Assembly (NCBI RefSeq): GCF_014108865.1
Contig: NZ_CP053928.1
Location: 3,720,001-3,784,000 of the forward strand
Direction: 5' to 3'
Length of the DNA: 64,000 nt
Source of the DNA: Nocardioides sp. WS12
GTDB taxonomy: Bacteria > Actinomycetota > Actinomycetes > Propionibacteriales > Nocardioidaceae
A program made the position numbers and the translations under genes. Shown here in pieces: positions 18,097 through 26,600 of the stretch; the first letter of the stretch is position 1, and each line of letters begins with the position of its first letter. The notes beneath the pieces were generated by a model. The model ran no database searches. It was not told the origin of the DNA and worked only from the letters and a program-made list of their open reading frames with translations.

Positions 18097-18762
18097 GTGG
18101 CTGAACTGACCTTCCGAACCGGAACCATGGACGCCGGGAAGTCGACCCTTGCGCTGCAGACCAATCACAACCACGCCGCGCGCGGCCGGATCGGGCGGTT
18201 GTTCACGTCCCACGACCGGGCGGGGGCCGCGAAGGTCTCCTCCCGACTCGGCCTGACGGCCGACGCCCTCGAGGTCGAGCCTGCGTTCGACTTCTGGCGC
18301 TACACCGTCGATGCGCTGACCCAGGGCGCCCGGATCGACTACTTCATCTGTGACGAGGCGCAGTTCTACACCTCCGAGCAGGTCGACCAGCTCGCCAAGA
18401 TCGTCGACGAACTGCAGATCGACGTCTTCTGCTTCGGGATCCTCACCGACTTCCGCACCCGGCTGTTCCCCGGATCGGCACGCCTGGTCGAGATCGCCGA
18501 TCGCACCGAGGTGCTGCAGGTCGAAGCCCTGTGCTGGTGCGGCCGACGGGCAACGCACAACGCTCGCACCGAGAACGGCGTGATGGTGACCGAGGGTGAG
18601 GTCATCGTCGTCGGCGACGTCGAGGGCGACACCCCGACGCACGTGCACGACGACCTGGATGTCGCCTATGAGGTGCTGTGCCGCCAGCACCACCGGCGCG
18701 GACTGACCGCAGCGCGGGCGCGGGCCGTGAGCCTCTCCCCCGAGCCGCTGCCGTTCCTCTAG
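18097..18762 (+). CDS. tdk: Thymidine kinase
   Basis: Phosphorylates thymidine to dTMP in nucleotide salvage. The 221-aa protein has the type II kinase P-loop GTMDAGKST at residues 9-17, the DEAQF motif and a zinc region with CWCGRRATHNAR followed later by CRQHHRRG. The start is a GTG giving MAELTFRTG, preceded by GAGAAG. The last four bases overlap the 3' end of the convergent phosphodiesterase-like gene. It is divergent from the lytic-transglycosylase gene with a 175-bp shared upstream region. Confidence 0.95.
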   Translation: MAELTFRTGTMDAGKSTLALQTNHNHAARGRIGRLFTSHDRAGAAKVSSRLGLTADALEVEPAFDFWRYTVDALTQGARIDYFICDEAQFYTSEQVDQLAKIVDELQIDVFCFGILTDFRTRLFPGSARLVEIADRTEVLQVEALCWCGRRATHNARTENGVMVTEGEVIVVGDVEGDTPTHVHDDLDVAYEVLCRQHHRRGLTAARARAVSLSPEPLPFL

Positions 18763-19907
18763 TCCAGAAGGACCGGGATGAGCATCTCGTCCGGCGTGAG
18801 CGATCCGTGCATGCCGATCAGCTTGGACTCATAGGGGAATCCCTCGGTCGACAGCACGGCGAAGTCACCCCGGCACGCGACGACCACGTCGCCGATACGC
18901 GGCAGGACCGACGGATCCACGGGCCCGAACCAGCCACGCGTGATCGCCTCACCGCGCGTCATCACCTCCGCCCGTTCGCCCAGGACCGATCGCCAGGTGT
19001 CGACGACATCGGGGACCGCGCCGCCCTTGCAGTACAGGTGACGGAAACGCGCCTCACCGCCGACGATGGCCACGCCCGAACGAAGGTCGTCGTCGTGGTT
19101 CACGTCGATGCGTTCGGTGCTGGGTACGTCGACCATGCCGTGGTCGGCGATGATGAGGAGTCGGCGGTCGCGCGGGAGCGCGTCGCGCAACTGTTCGGCC
19201 TCGTGGTCGATCATCGCCAACTGCTGGAGCCACTGGCTCGACGCGACGCCCCAGCGGTGGCCGGTCCAGTCGAGGTCACCGTCGTAGACATAGGTCAGGG
19301 CGGGCTGCCGCGGCGCGGGACGGGAAGCGGCCACGACGGCTGCTATCCGTTCGCCGACCCGGTCAACCCCCACGTAGTCGGCGCCGCGGTGAGCAGCGAC
19401 GGTCAGGCCGCTGCCGTCGAACTCGCGCTTGTTGACGACGGTGACCCGCACGCCGGCGTACTGCAGTGACGTGAACGCGGTCTGGTGGGGCTGCCACTGG
19501 GTCGGATCGACGTCACCGTCCCAGATCAGGGCGTTGAGGAGTTCGTTGGTGCCGGGGATCCGGGTGGTGAAGCCGACGAGGCCGTGCGCGCCGGGCGTCA
19601 GCCCGGTGCCCAGCGACGTCAGCGACGTCGAGGTCGTCGAGGGCACGCCCGCCGTCATCGGCGAGGAGCCCGCCAGCAGCGAGGAGAGGTACGGCGCCGC
19701 GTGGGCGTAGCGCTCGAGCAACCGGGCGCCGAGTCCGTCGATGAGGAACACGACGTACGACGCCGCGTCCGGAAGGGTCAGGCCGGTCGGGGCCGGTCCG
19801 AGCGGACTGCCGAGCGCGTGGGCTGCAGCAGGCACGACGTCGCCCAGGGAGCGGACGCCGTACGCGGGTTCGCAGAAACCGCTCACGCCCGTCTGCTCCA
19901 CGACCAT
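18759..19907 (-). CDS. Alkaline phosphatase/nucleotide pyrophosphatase superfamily protein
   Basis: A 382-aa metal-dependent phosphoesterase. The nucleophile region is FLIDGLGARLLERY with VPSTTSTSLTSLGTG, and the metal ligands are in YDGDLDWTGHRWG, IIADHGMVDVP and a late GMHGSLTPDEM. This matches the type I phosphodiesterase/nucleotide pyrophosphatase branch. No signal peptide is evident, so action in the cytoplasm is likely. It lies five bases after the DUF5998-like gene, in the same operon, and overlaps the tdk end. The substrate is unknown; neighbouring tdk suggests nucleotide metabolism, but only by association. Confidence 0.88.
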   Translation of the reverse strand: MVVEQTGVSGFCEPAYGVRSLGDVVPAAAHALGSPLGPAPTGLTLPDAASYVVFLIDGLGARLLERYAHAAPYLSSLLAGSSPMTAGVPSTTSTSLTSLGTGLTPGAHGLVGFTTRIPGTNELLNALIWDGDVDPTQWQPHQTAFTSLQYAGVRVTVVNKREFDGSGLTVAAHRGADYVGVDRVGERIAAVVAASRPAPRQPALTYVYDGDLDWTGHRWGVASSQWLQQLAMIDHEAEQLRDALPRDRRLLIIADHGMVDVPSTERIDVNHDDDLRSGVAIVGGEARFRHLYCKGGAVPDVVDTWRSVLGERAEVMTRGEAITRGWFGPVDPSVLPRIGDVVVACRGDFAVLSTEGFPYESKLIGMHGSLTPDEMLIPVLLD

Positions 19908-19912
19908 GTCGG

Positions 19913-20506
19913 TCAGCCCCGGGTCAACGCGGAGAGCGACGCGGCGAAGGACAGGAGCCCCTCGACCGCGTCCTTGCCGTCGGCGGCGGCCGACACCCGC
20001 AGCGAGAAGTCATCGGAGGAGAGGCTCCCGGTGTAGCCGTGGTCGGCGTCGCACTGCGGGTCCGCGCAACCGGCCGGTTCGAGGTCGAGTCGGCTCACCG
20101 CGCCCCAGCCGATCGTGAGCACGGCCTCGGCCGGCGGCGTGGGTCCTGCGGTCGGGTTGGTCGTCATCCGGGTCACCACGACCGATGCGACGGCGCGCAG
20201 GCTGACGGCTTCGGTGGACGTCGACGTGTACGGCTCGGGCAGCAGGTCGTCGCCGGCGTGCTCGTCGGTGTGCGCCAGGATCAGCCGGGTCGGGGTGAGG
20301 ACGACGACCGTCTGGTGGCGGCGGACCTCGTCGCGCTCGAAGGTCGGCTCGTGGTGCACGTAGTACGACACGACCACTTCGCCACCGAGCGCGCCGGTCA
20401 CGGCGTCGGCAACAACCTCCGGGTAGTAGCCGGTGCGGTCGATCGCCGTGTGGAGATCGGTGATCCGGTCCTGTTCGTCGCCACCGCGAAGACGTGCATT
20501 CGGCAT
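19913..20506 (-). CDS. DUF5998-like conserved actinobacterial protein
   Basis: A 197-aa protein of unknown function that I recall as DUF5998, found in actinobacteria next to the phosphodiesterase seen here. Recognisable stretches are DLHTAIDRTGYYPEVVADAV, VVSYYVHHEPTFERDEVRRH and a Cys pair in GCADPQCDADHGYTG. It looks like a beta-rich soluble domain without catalytic motifs I can name. It is probably transcribed with the downstream phosphodiesterase, and the Pat-like gene upstream has the same direction. Confidence 0.75.
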   Translation of the reverse strand: MPNARLRGGDEQDRITDLHTAIDRTGYYPEVVADAVTGALGGEVVVSYYVHHEPTFERDEVRRHQTVVVLTPTRLILAHTDEHAGDDLLPEPYTSTSTEAVSLRAVASVVVTRMTTNPTAGPTPPAEAVLTIGWGAVSRLDLEPAGCADPQCDADHGYTGSLSSDDFSLRVSAAADGKDAVEGLLSFAASLSALTRG

Positions 20507-20580
20507 GCACGCATCCTCGCACGGCCCGCGGACGGCCCTCGGACGGCCCGCGCGGCAGCGCGGCGAGGGGCGTCGACGCC

Positions 20581-23304
20581 TCAGTCCGGGATCGTGTTCT
20601 CGAGGTCGGGCATCCGTCGTACGAGGGAATCGGGACGCGGGTCCTTGATCGTCGCGACCCGGGCAGTGGCGGTGAGCGTCTGGGCGCCGTCGACGCCCGC
20701 CAGGACGAGGGTCAGCTCGAGGGAACTGACGTTCGGCAGGTCGTTCTTGAGGGCAGCGACCCGGGTGATCAGGTCCTCGACCGCGGCCACGTCGACGGCA
20801 TCGGCGCCGCGATACCCGAACAGGAGCGGCGAACTCTTCACCTCGCGCACCATCGAGGCGACCTCGTGCTGCCCGAGCGGCGGAATCCGGTAGGACCAGT
20901 CGCCGAGGAGTTCGATGACGGGCCCGGAGATGCCGAAGGACACGACGGGACCGAACAGCGGGTCCTCGAACGAACGGATGGCAACAGGCACACCCGGAGG
21001 TGCGCTGCGCTGGACGACGAACCGGCCCATCGTCGGGTCGATCAGCTGGGTCAGCGTCTCCCAGGCGTCACGCATGTCTTCGGCGTCGCTGATGTTGCGC
21101 CACACGTGCGTCTGGTCCGGCCGCTCGCGCAGGGAGTCGAGGGTCGACTTGAGGACGACGTCCCAGCCGAGCTCCTCGCCTGCAGCGACGGCAGCCTCGG
21201 GGTCGGCCACCGGGCGGGTGGGCCACAGGTCGATGCCGTAGTGGCCGAGCAGTTCGGTGACGAGCGACTGGTCGAGCTCGATCTCGCGGTCACCGACCTC
21301 GCCCTCGGCAGACCTGAGGACCCGGGCGACCAGCTTCTTCGCGGCGGGCAGGTCCACCTCGCCCGCATCGGCGGCCGGCCCATCCGGTGCGTGCAGCCAG
21401 ACGGCGTACTCGACGACGCGCGCGAGGGCGCGGACCGCCGCTTCCACCGCGGGGTACGACGGAACCGAGCCTCGTCCGGCAGAGGATCCGGCGACGTCGG
21501 GCACGCGCAGCAACTCGGGGATGCCCTCGGCACCGAGGAACGAGGAGACGAGCGGCTTGTCGGACTGTTCGCCGACAGCAGCCAGGACGTTCGCGACCTC
21601 CTCGCCGGTGACGTCGAGCGGCGGGATGTAGACGGCGATCACCGAGTCGACGTCCGGGTCGTCGATGGCGTTGTCGAGGGCGTCCTCGAAGTCCTCGGCG
21701 GTCGCGGAGGCACCGAGCGCCACGGAGCGGTTGACCACGAGACCGACCGCGGAAGCGGCGTCGGCGGCGAGCAGGCCGAGCGCGTCGGAGTTGCCGACGA
21801 TGGCGACGCGGCGTCCGCGCGGAAGCGGTTGGTGGGCGAGCAACTGCGCGACGTCGAACATGTCGTCGAGGGTGTCGACCTGGATGACGCCGGCCTGGCG
21901 GAACATCGCGTCGACGGCGGCCTGCGGCGCACCGATCCGGCGGACCGCGTGGCCCATCGGGACACCCTGGGTCGTGCGGCCCGACCGGACCGCGACGATC
22001 GGCTTGCGCTGCGACACCCGCCGGGCGATCCGCGAGAACTTGCGCGGGTTACCGATCGACTCGAGGTACATCATCACGACCTCGGTGGCGTCGTCCTCCT
22101 CCCAGTACTGCAGGAGGTCGTTGCCTGAGACGTCGGCACGGTTGCCCGCGCTGACGAAGGTGGAGATACCGAGACCACGGTTCTTGACCTTCTCGAGGAT
22201 CGCGGAGCCGAGCGCACCGGACTGGCAGAAGAAGCCGGCACGACCACGGGTCGGCATGACCGAGGAGAGCGACGCGTTGACCTGGACGGTCGGGTCGGTG
22301 TTGATGACACCGAGGCAGTTCGGGCCGATCAGGCGCAGGCCGTAGGAGCGGCACAAGCCCGCGAGGTGGCGCTGGCGCTTGCGCCCTTCCTCCCCCGTCT
22401 CGGCGAAGCCGGAGGAGATCACGATGAGTCCGTGCACGCCCTTGTTGGCGCAGTCGAGGACGACGTCGGTGACGGAATCGGCGGGCACGGCCACGATCGC
22501 GACGTCGACGTCGTCGGGGATCTCGTTGACGTTCTTGTAGGCCGGCATGCCCGAGACCGCCGGCGCACTCGGGTTGACGACGTAGACCCGGCCGGTGAAG
22601 TTGGCGGTGACCAGGTTGCGCACCAGCACCTGGCCGATCGTGTCCTGGCGCCGACTGGCGCCGATGATCGCGACCGACTTGGGGTGGAAGAAGCGCTGGA
22701 TCGAAGCAGCCTCGGCCGCGTGCTCGCGGTCGCGCATCACCCCGATCGCGGTGTCGGTCGGGTCGATCGGGAACTCGAGGGTGATCACGCCTTCGTGGTA
22801 ACCACTGGCGACGCGGTAGCCGGCGTCGCGGAAGGTGTGGATCATCCGGCTGTTGTCGGGCAACACCTCGGCGGTGAACCGTTCGACGCCACGCTCGCGG
22901 CCGGCCTGGGCGAGGTGCTCGAGCAGCAGTTGCGCGATGCCACGTCCCTGGTGCCCGTCCTCCACGAGGAAGGCGACCTCGGCCTCGTTGTCGGCCACGA
23001 CGTCGTACCGACCGACGGCGATCATCCGCTCCTGCAGGATCATCACGAGCGCGACGCGATCACGGTGGTCGACGTGGGTGAAGCGCCGCACGTCGCGGTC
23101 GGACAGGACCGGCATGGGCGAGAAGAAGCGGTAGTACTTCGACTCGTCGGAGACCCGCGCGTAGAACTCGACCATGAGTTCTTCGTCCTCCGGACGGATC
23201 GGCCGGATGTGCGCCGTACGCCCGTCACGCAGGAGTACGTCGCCCTCCCAGTGCGCGGGCGGTGCCTGAATCTCCTCGGTCGGGGTCGGGTCGCCAGCGC
23301 TCAC
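20581..23304 (-). CDS. pat: GNAT/NDP-forming acyl-CoA synthetase fusion, Pat-type protein acetyltransferase
   Basis: A 907-aa two-domain protein. Residues about 20-175 are a GNAT acetyltransferase with the acetyl-CoA loop GHQGRGIAQLLLEHL. Residues about 205-900 are an NDP-forming acyl-CoA synthetase with KSVAIIGASRRQDTIG, LIGPNCLGVI, FCQSGALGSAI and an ATP-grasp end. In Salmonella Pat the GNAT domain is C-terminal; here it is N-terminal, as described for actinobacterial homologues. The family acetylates a lysine of AMP-forming acetyl-CoA synthetases to switch them off, and such a target (acs) lies in this window. The synthetase half is often inactive and may only sense acyl-CoA; I cannot judge that here. 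GTG start, MSAGDPTPT. Confidence 0.88.
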   Translation of the reverse strand: MSAGDPTPTEEIQAPPAHWEGDVLLRDGRTAHIRPIRPEDEELMVEFYARVSDESKYYRFFSPMPVLSDRDVRRFTHVDHRDRVALVMILQERMIAVGRYDVVADNEAEVAFLVEDGHQGRGIAQLLLEHLAQAGRERGVERFTAEVLPDNSRMIHTFRDAGYRVASGYHEGVITLEFPIDPTDTAIGVMRDREHAAEAASIQRFFHPKSVAIIGASRRQDTIGQVLVRNLVTANFTGRVYVVNPSAPAVSGMPAYKNVNEIPDDVDVAIVAVPADSVTDVVLDCANKGVHGLIVISSGFAETGEEGRKRQRHLAGLCRSYGLRLIGPNCLGVINTDPTVQVNASLSSVMPTRGRAGFFCQSGALGSAILEKVKNRGLGISTFVSAGNRADVSGNDLLQYWEEDDATEVVMMYLESIGNPRKFSRIARRVSQRKPIVAVRSGRTTQGVPMGHAVRRIGAPQAAVDAMFRQAGVIQVDTLDDMFDVAQLLAHQPLPRGRRVAIVGNSDALGLLAADAASAVGLVVNRSVALGASATAEDFEDALDNAIDDPDVDSVIAVYIPPLDVTGEEVANVLAAVGEQSDKPLVSSFLGAEGIPELLRVPDVAGSSAGRGSVPSYPAVEAAVRALARVVEYAVWLHAPDGPAADAGEVDLPAAKKLVARVLRSAEGEVGDREIELDQSLVTELLGHYGIDLWPTRPVADPEAAVAAGEELGWDVVLKSTLDSLRERPDQTHVWRNISDAEDMRDAWETLTQLIDPTMGRFVVQRSAPPGVPVAIRSFEDPLFGPVVSFGISGPVIELLGDWSYRIPPLGQHEVASMVREVKSSPLLFGYRGADAVDVAAVEDLITRVAALKNDLPNVSSLELTLVLAGVDGAQTLTATARVATIKDPRPDSLVRRMPDLENTIPD

Positions 23305-23386
23305 ACGGTAAATCTATCGGTCCCGGCCGCATCCGTCCGGCGTGGCCGGTCACCGATGGTCAGGACCGACCGGGACAATGACTCCC

Positions 23387-25879
23387 ATGGCACGTCGCAC
23401 CAAGCAGGAACCCCTCCCGGAGGACTTCGAGGAGCACATCCTCGACACCGACATCGGCGACGAGATGCAGTCGTCCTTCCTGGAGTACGCCTACTCCGTC
23501 ATCTACTCCCGGGCGCTGCCCGATGCGCGCGACGGCCTCAAGCCGGTCCAGCGCCGGATCTACTACACGATGAACGACATGGGCCTGCGCCCCGACCGCG
23601 GCCACTCCAAGTGCGCCCGCATCGTCGGTGAGGTGATGGGTCGCCTGCACCCGCACGGCGACACCGCCATCTACGACGCGCTCGTCCGTACGGCGCAGCC
23701 GTGGTCGATGCGGTTGCCGATGGTCGACGGACACGGCAACTTCGGTTCGCCCGGCGGCGAGGACCCGCCGGCGGCCATGCGATACACCGAGGCCCGGATG
23801 GCGCCTGCTGCGGTGGCGATGACGGACTCGATCGACGAGGACACCGTCGACTTCAAGCCGAACTACGACAGTCGCGAGTACGAACCGACCGTCCTGCCCT
23901 CGGCCATCCCGAACCTCGTCGTCAACGGCACGACCGGCATCGCGGTCGGCATGGCGACCAACATGGCTCCGCACAACCTGATCGAAGTCGTGCAGGCGCT
24001 GCGCCACCTGATCGTGCACCCGAAGACCGACCTCGACGGGATCATGCGGTTCATCCCGGGACCCGACCTGCCGACGGGCGGCAAGATCGTCGGGCTCGAC
24101 GGCGTGCGCGATGCCTACGAGACCGGCCGGGGCGTCTTCAAGATGCGGGCCACCGCCCGCATCGAGACCATCGGTCGCCGCAAGGGCATCGTGGTGACCG
24201 AGTTGCCGTTCAACATCGGCACCGAGAAGGTCATGGAGCGGATCAAGATCCTGGTCCAGACCAAGAAGATCCAGGGCATCGCCGACATGAAGGACCTCAC
24301 CGACCGGTCGCACGGCCTGCGCCTGGTCATCGAGGTCAAGAACGGCTTCGTCCCCGAGGCCCTGCTCGAGCAGCTCTACAAGCAGACGCCGATGGAGGAG
24401 TCCTTCGGCATCAACAACGTCGCGCTCGTCGACGGCCAGCCGCGCACGCTCGGCCTGAAGGAACTGCTCGAGGTCTTCCTCGAGCACCGCTACGAGGTCG
24501 TCCGTCGTCGCTCGCAGTTCCGGCGCAACAAGAAGGCCGCGCGTCTCCACCTGGTCGACGGCCTGCTGCTCGCGCTGATCGACATCGACGAGGTCATCCA
24601 GCTGATCCGCACCAGCGACGACGCGGCCACCGCGCGCGAGCGCCTGATGAGCGTCTTCGACCTCTCCGAGGCCCAGGCCGAGTACATCCTCGAGATGCAG
24701 CTGCGCCGCCTCACCCGCTTCTCCCGGATCGACCTGGAGAAGGAGCAGTCCGAGTTGCGCAAGGAGATCGAGGAGCTCGACGCGATCCTCGCCGACGAGG
24801 GCCTGCTGAAGAAGGTCGTCTCCAACGAGCTGGCCGAGATCGCCAAGACGTTCGGTACGCCGCGTCGTACCGTCCTTCTCGAATCGGCCGGCTCCACCGC
24901 CATCACCGCGGCCGCTGCGCCGCTGGAGGTGGCCGACGAGCCCTGCTTCGCGCTGCTCTCCTCGACCGGCCTGCTCGCCCGCACCACCAACGCCGAGGAC
25001 ATCGGCACCGGCGGTGGACGCGCCAACCACGACGTGATCGTGTCCGCCATCCGTACGTCGGCCCGCGCCGACGTCGGCGTACTCACCTCGACCGGGCGGA
25101 TGCTCCGGCTCGGCGTCCTGGACCTGCCGGCCATCCCGCCGTCGGCCAATGAGCCCAACCTCTCGGGCGGCCTGCCGCTCACCGAGGTGCTGGAGCTCGC
25201 GCCCGGCGAACGCGCGCTGGCCCTGGCCTCGCTCGCGACCGAAGGACCCGGCCTGGCGCTGGGCACCAGGCAGGGCGTCGTGAAGCGGGTCAACCCCGAG
25301 GTCATCAGCAAGGACGAGTGGGACGTCATCCGGCTCGCCGACGGTGACGAGGTCGTCGGTGCGGTCGAACTGATCACCGGCACCGAGGAGCTCTGCTTCA
25401 TCACCACCGACGCCCAACTCCTGCACTACGGCGCCGCGGGCGTCCGTCCGCAGGGACGCTCTGGTGGCGGCATGGCCGGCGTGAAGCTGACCGCCGGCGA
25501 GAGCGTCGCGTGGTTCGGTGTCCTCGACCTCGCCGCCCCCGCCGTCGTCGTCACCTCCTCCGGTTCGTCGACCGCGCTGCCCGGCACCGAGCCGGGTGCG
25601 GTGAAGGTGACCGACTTCGGCGAGTACCCCACCAAGGGCCGCGCCACCGGTGGGGTGCGCTGCCACCGCTTCCTCAAGGGCGAGGACACCCTCGTCTTCG
25701 CCTGGGCCGGCGCGTCGCCTGCGCGGGCTGCTGCAGCGAGCGGTGCTCCGATCGACCTGCCGGAAGCCACGGGACGCCGCGACGGATCGGGAGTGCCGGG
25801 AAGTCAGGCGCTCGCTGCCGCCGCGGGTCCGCTGGCCGCCCTCCTGACCGCCGGCCTGACCGCCGATGTGTCAGGGTGA
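23387..25879 (+). CDS. parC: DNA topoisomerase IV subunit A
   Basis: The DNA-cleaving subunit of topoisomerase IV, 830 aa. The catalytic tyrosine is Tyr133 in AAMRYTEARMAP. Other landmarks are LKPVQRRIYYTMNDMG, the quinolone-resistance-determining region around HPHGDTAIYDALVR, and PNLVVNGTTGIAVGMATN. The C-terminal third is a beta-pinwheel; I see no GyrA-box motif QRRGGKG, which favours ParC over GyrA. The start is the ATG giving MARRTKQEP; an in-frame ATG nine bases upstream is an alternative. Its partner parE is 4.4 kb downstream on the other strand. Confidence 0.93.
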   Translation: MARRTKQEPLPEDFEEHILDTDIGDEMQSSFLEYAYSVIYSRALPDARDGLKPVQRRIYYTMNDMGLRPDRGHSKCARIVGEVMGRLHPHGDTAIYDALVRTAQPWSMRLPMVDGHGNFGSPGGEDPPAAMRYTEARMAPAAVAMTDSIDEDTVDFKPNYDSREYEPTVLPSAIPNLVVNGTTGIAVGMATNMAPHNLIEVVQALRHLIVHPKTDLDGIMRFIPGPDLPTGGKIVGLDGVRDAYETGRGVFKMRATARIETIGRRKGIVVTELPFNIGTEKVMERIKILVQTKKIQGIADMKDLTDRSHGLRLVIEVKNGFVPEALLEQLYKQTPMEESFGINNVALVDGQPRTLGLKELLEVFLEHRYEVVRRRSQFRRNKKAARLHLVDGLLLALIDIDEVIQLIRTSDDAATARERLMSVFDLSEAQAEYILEMQLRRLTRFSRIDLEKEQSELRKEIEELDAILADEGLLKKVVSNELAEIAKTFGTPRRTVLLESAGSTAITAAAAPLEVADEPCFALLSSTGLLARTTNAEDIGTGGGRANHDVIVSAIRTSARADVGVLTSTGRMLRLGVLDLPAIPPSANEPNLSGGLPLTEVLELAPGERALALASLATEGPGLALGTRQGVVKRVNPEVISKDEWDVIRLADGDEVVGAVELITGTEELCFITTDAQLLHYGAAGVRPQGRSGGGMAGVKLTAGESVAWFGVLDLAAPAVVVTSSGSSTALPGTEPGAVKVTDFGEYPTKGRATGGVRCHRFLKGEDTLVFAWAGASPARAAAASGAPIDLPEATGRRDGSGVPGSQALAAAAGPLAALLTAGLTADVSG

Positions 25880-25883
25880 TCCC

Positions 25884-26600
25884 ATGACGATCGGACGCAC
25901 CCGAGTGGCCGCTGCGCTGCTCACGGGCCTGTTTGCAGTGACCGGCCTCGCCGCCTGTTCGGGCGACGACCCGAAGGCTGGTGCGGACTGGTCCGACGCC
26001 GGCGTGAAGGCCAAGAAGTTCCTCGACGAGACCAGCGGCATCGAGCTGTCGATCTCCACCGGCGACGACCCGGGCGTCGACTACCTCTCGGCGGCGAGCG
26101 GAACGATCACCGCCGAACCGCCGGCGTTCGAGGGCTCCGCCAACGGCAACGTGTCGGGCATCCCGGTCACCGGCGTCCCGGTCATCTCGGTCGGCGGCAC
26201 GATGTACATCAACCACGCCCTCCTCGGCGGCTGGAGCGACCGCTTCCAGCCCGAGGACCTCTGCGCCCCCGACCCGGCCCTGCTCCTGGACCCCGATTCG
26301 GGCGTCTCCTCGGTCCTGACCAGCACCGAGGACGTCTCCGCCGGCAAGACCGAGCGCGGCGGCAAGGACAACAAGGAAACCTTCAGCACCTACACCGGCA
26401 AGGCCACGGGCGACTCGATCCGCGGGATCCTGCCGTGTGCCGAGGGTGACGCCTTCGACGCGACGTACCGCGTCGACGACAAGGGCTACCTCCGCTCCGC
26501 CCGCCTGACCGGCGTCTTCTTCCCCGACTCCGACGAGGTCACCTACACGATCGACGTGACCAAGTACGACGTCACCAAGGACATCTCCGCACCGGAATGA
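25884..26600 (+). CDS. lprG: LppX/LprAFG-family lipoprotein, LprG-like
   Basis: A 238-aa lipoprotein. The lipobox LAAC has its lipidated cysteine at residue 25. The mature part has the LppX_LprAFG pattern: KAKKFLDETSGIELSIST, a strand with VSGIPVTGVPVISVGGTMYI, and a final TYTIDVTKYDV. In mycobacteria LprG binds triacylated glycolipids and works with the transporter P55, encoded just downstream. Here too the stop codon overlaps the start of an MFS gene by four bases, so the pair is translationally coupled. The start is the ATG giving MTIGRTR, four bases past the parC stop, so cotranscription with parC is likely. Confidence 0.88.
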   Translation: MTIGRTRVAAALLTGLFAVTGLAACSGDDPKAGADWSDAGVKAKKFLDETSGIELSISTGDDPGVDYLSAASGTITAEPPAFEGSANGNVSGIPVTGVPVISVGGTMYINHALLGGWSDRFQPEDLCAPDPALLLDPDSGVSSVLTSTEDVSAGKTERGGKDNKETFSTYTGKATGDSIRGILPCAEGDAFDATYRVDDKGYLRSARLTGVFFPDSDEVTYTIDVTKYDVTKDISAPE

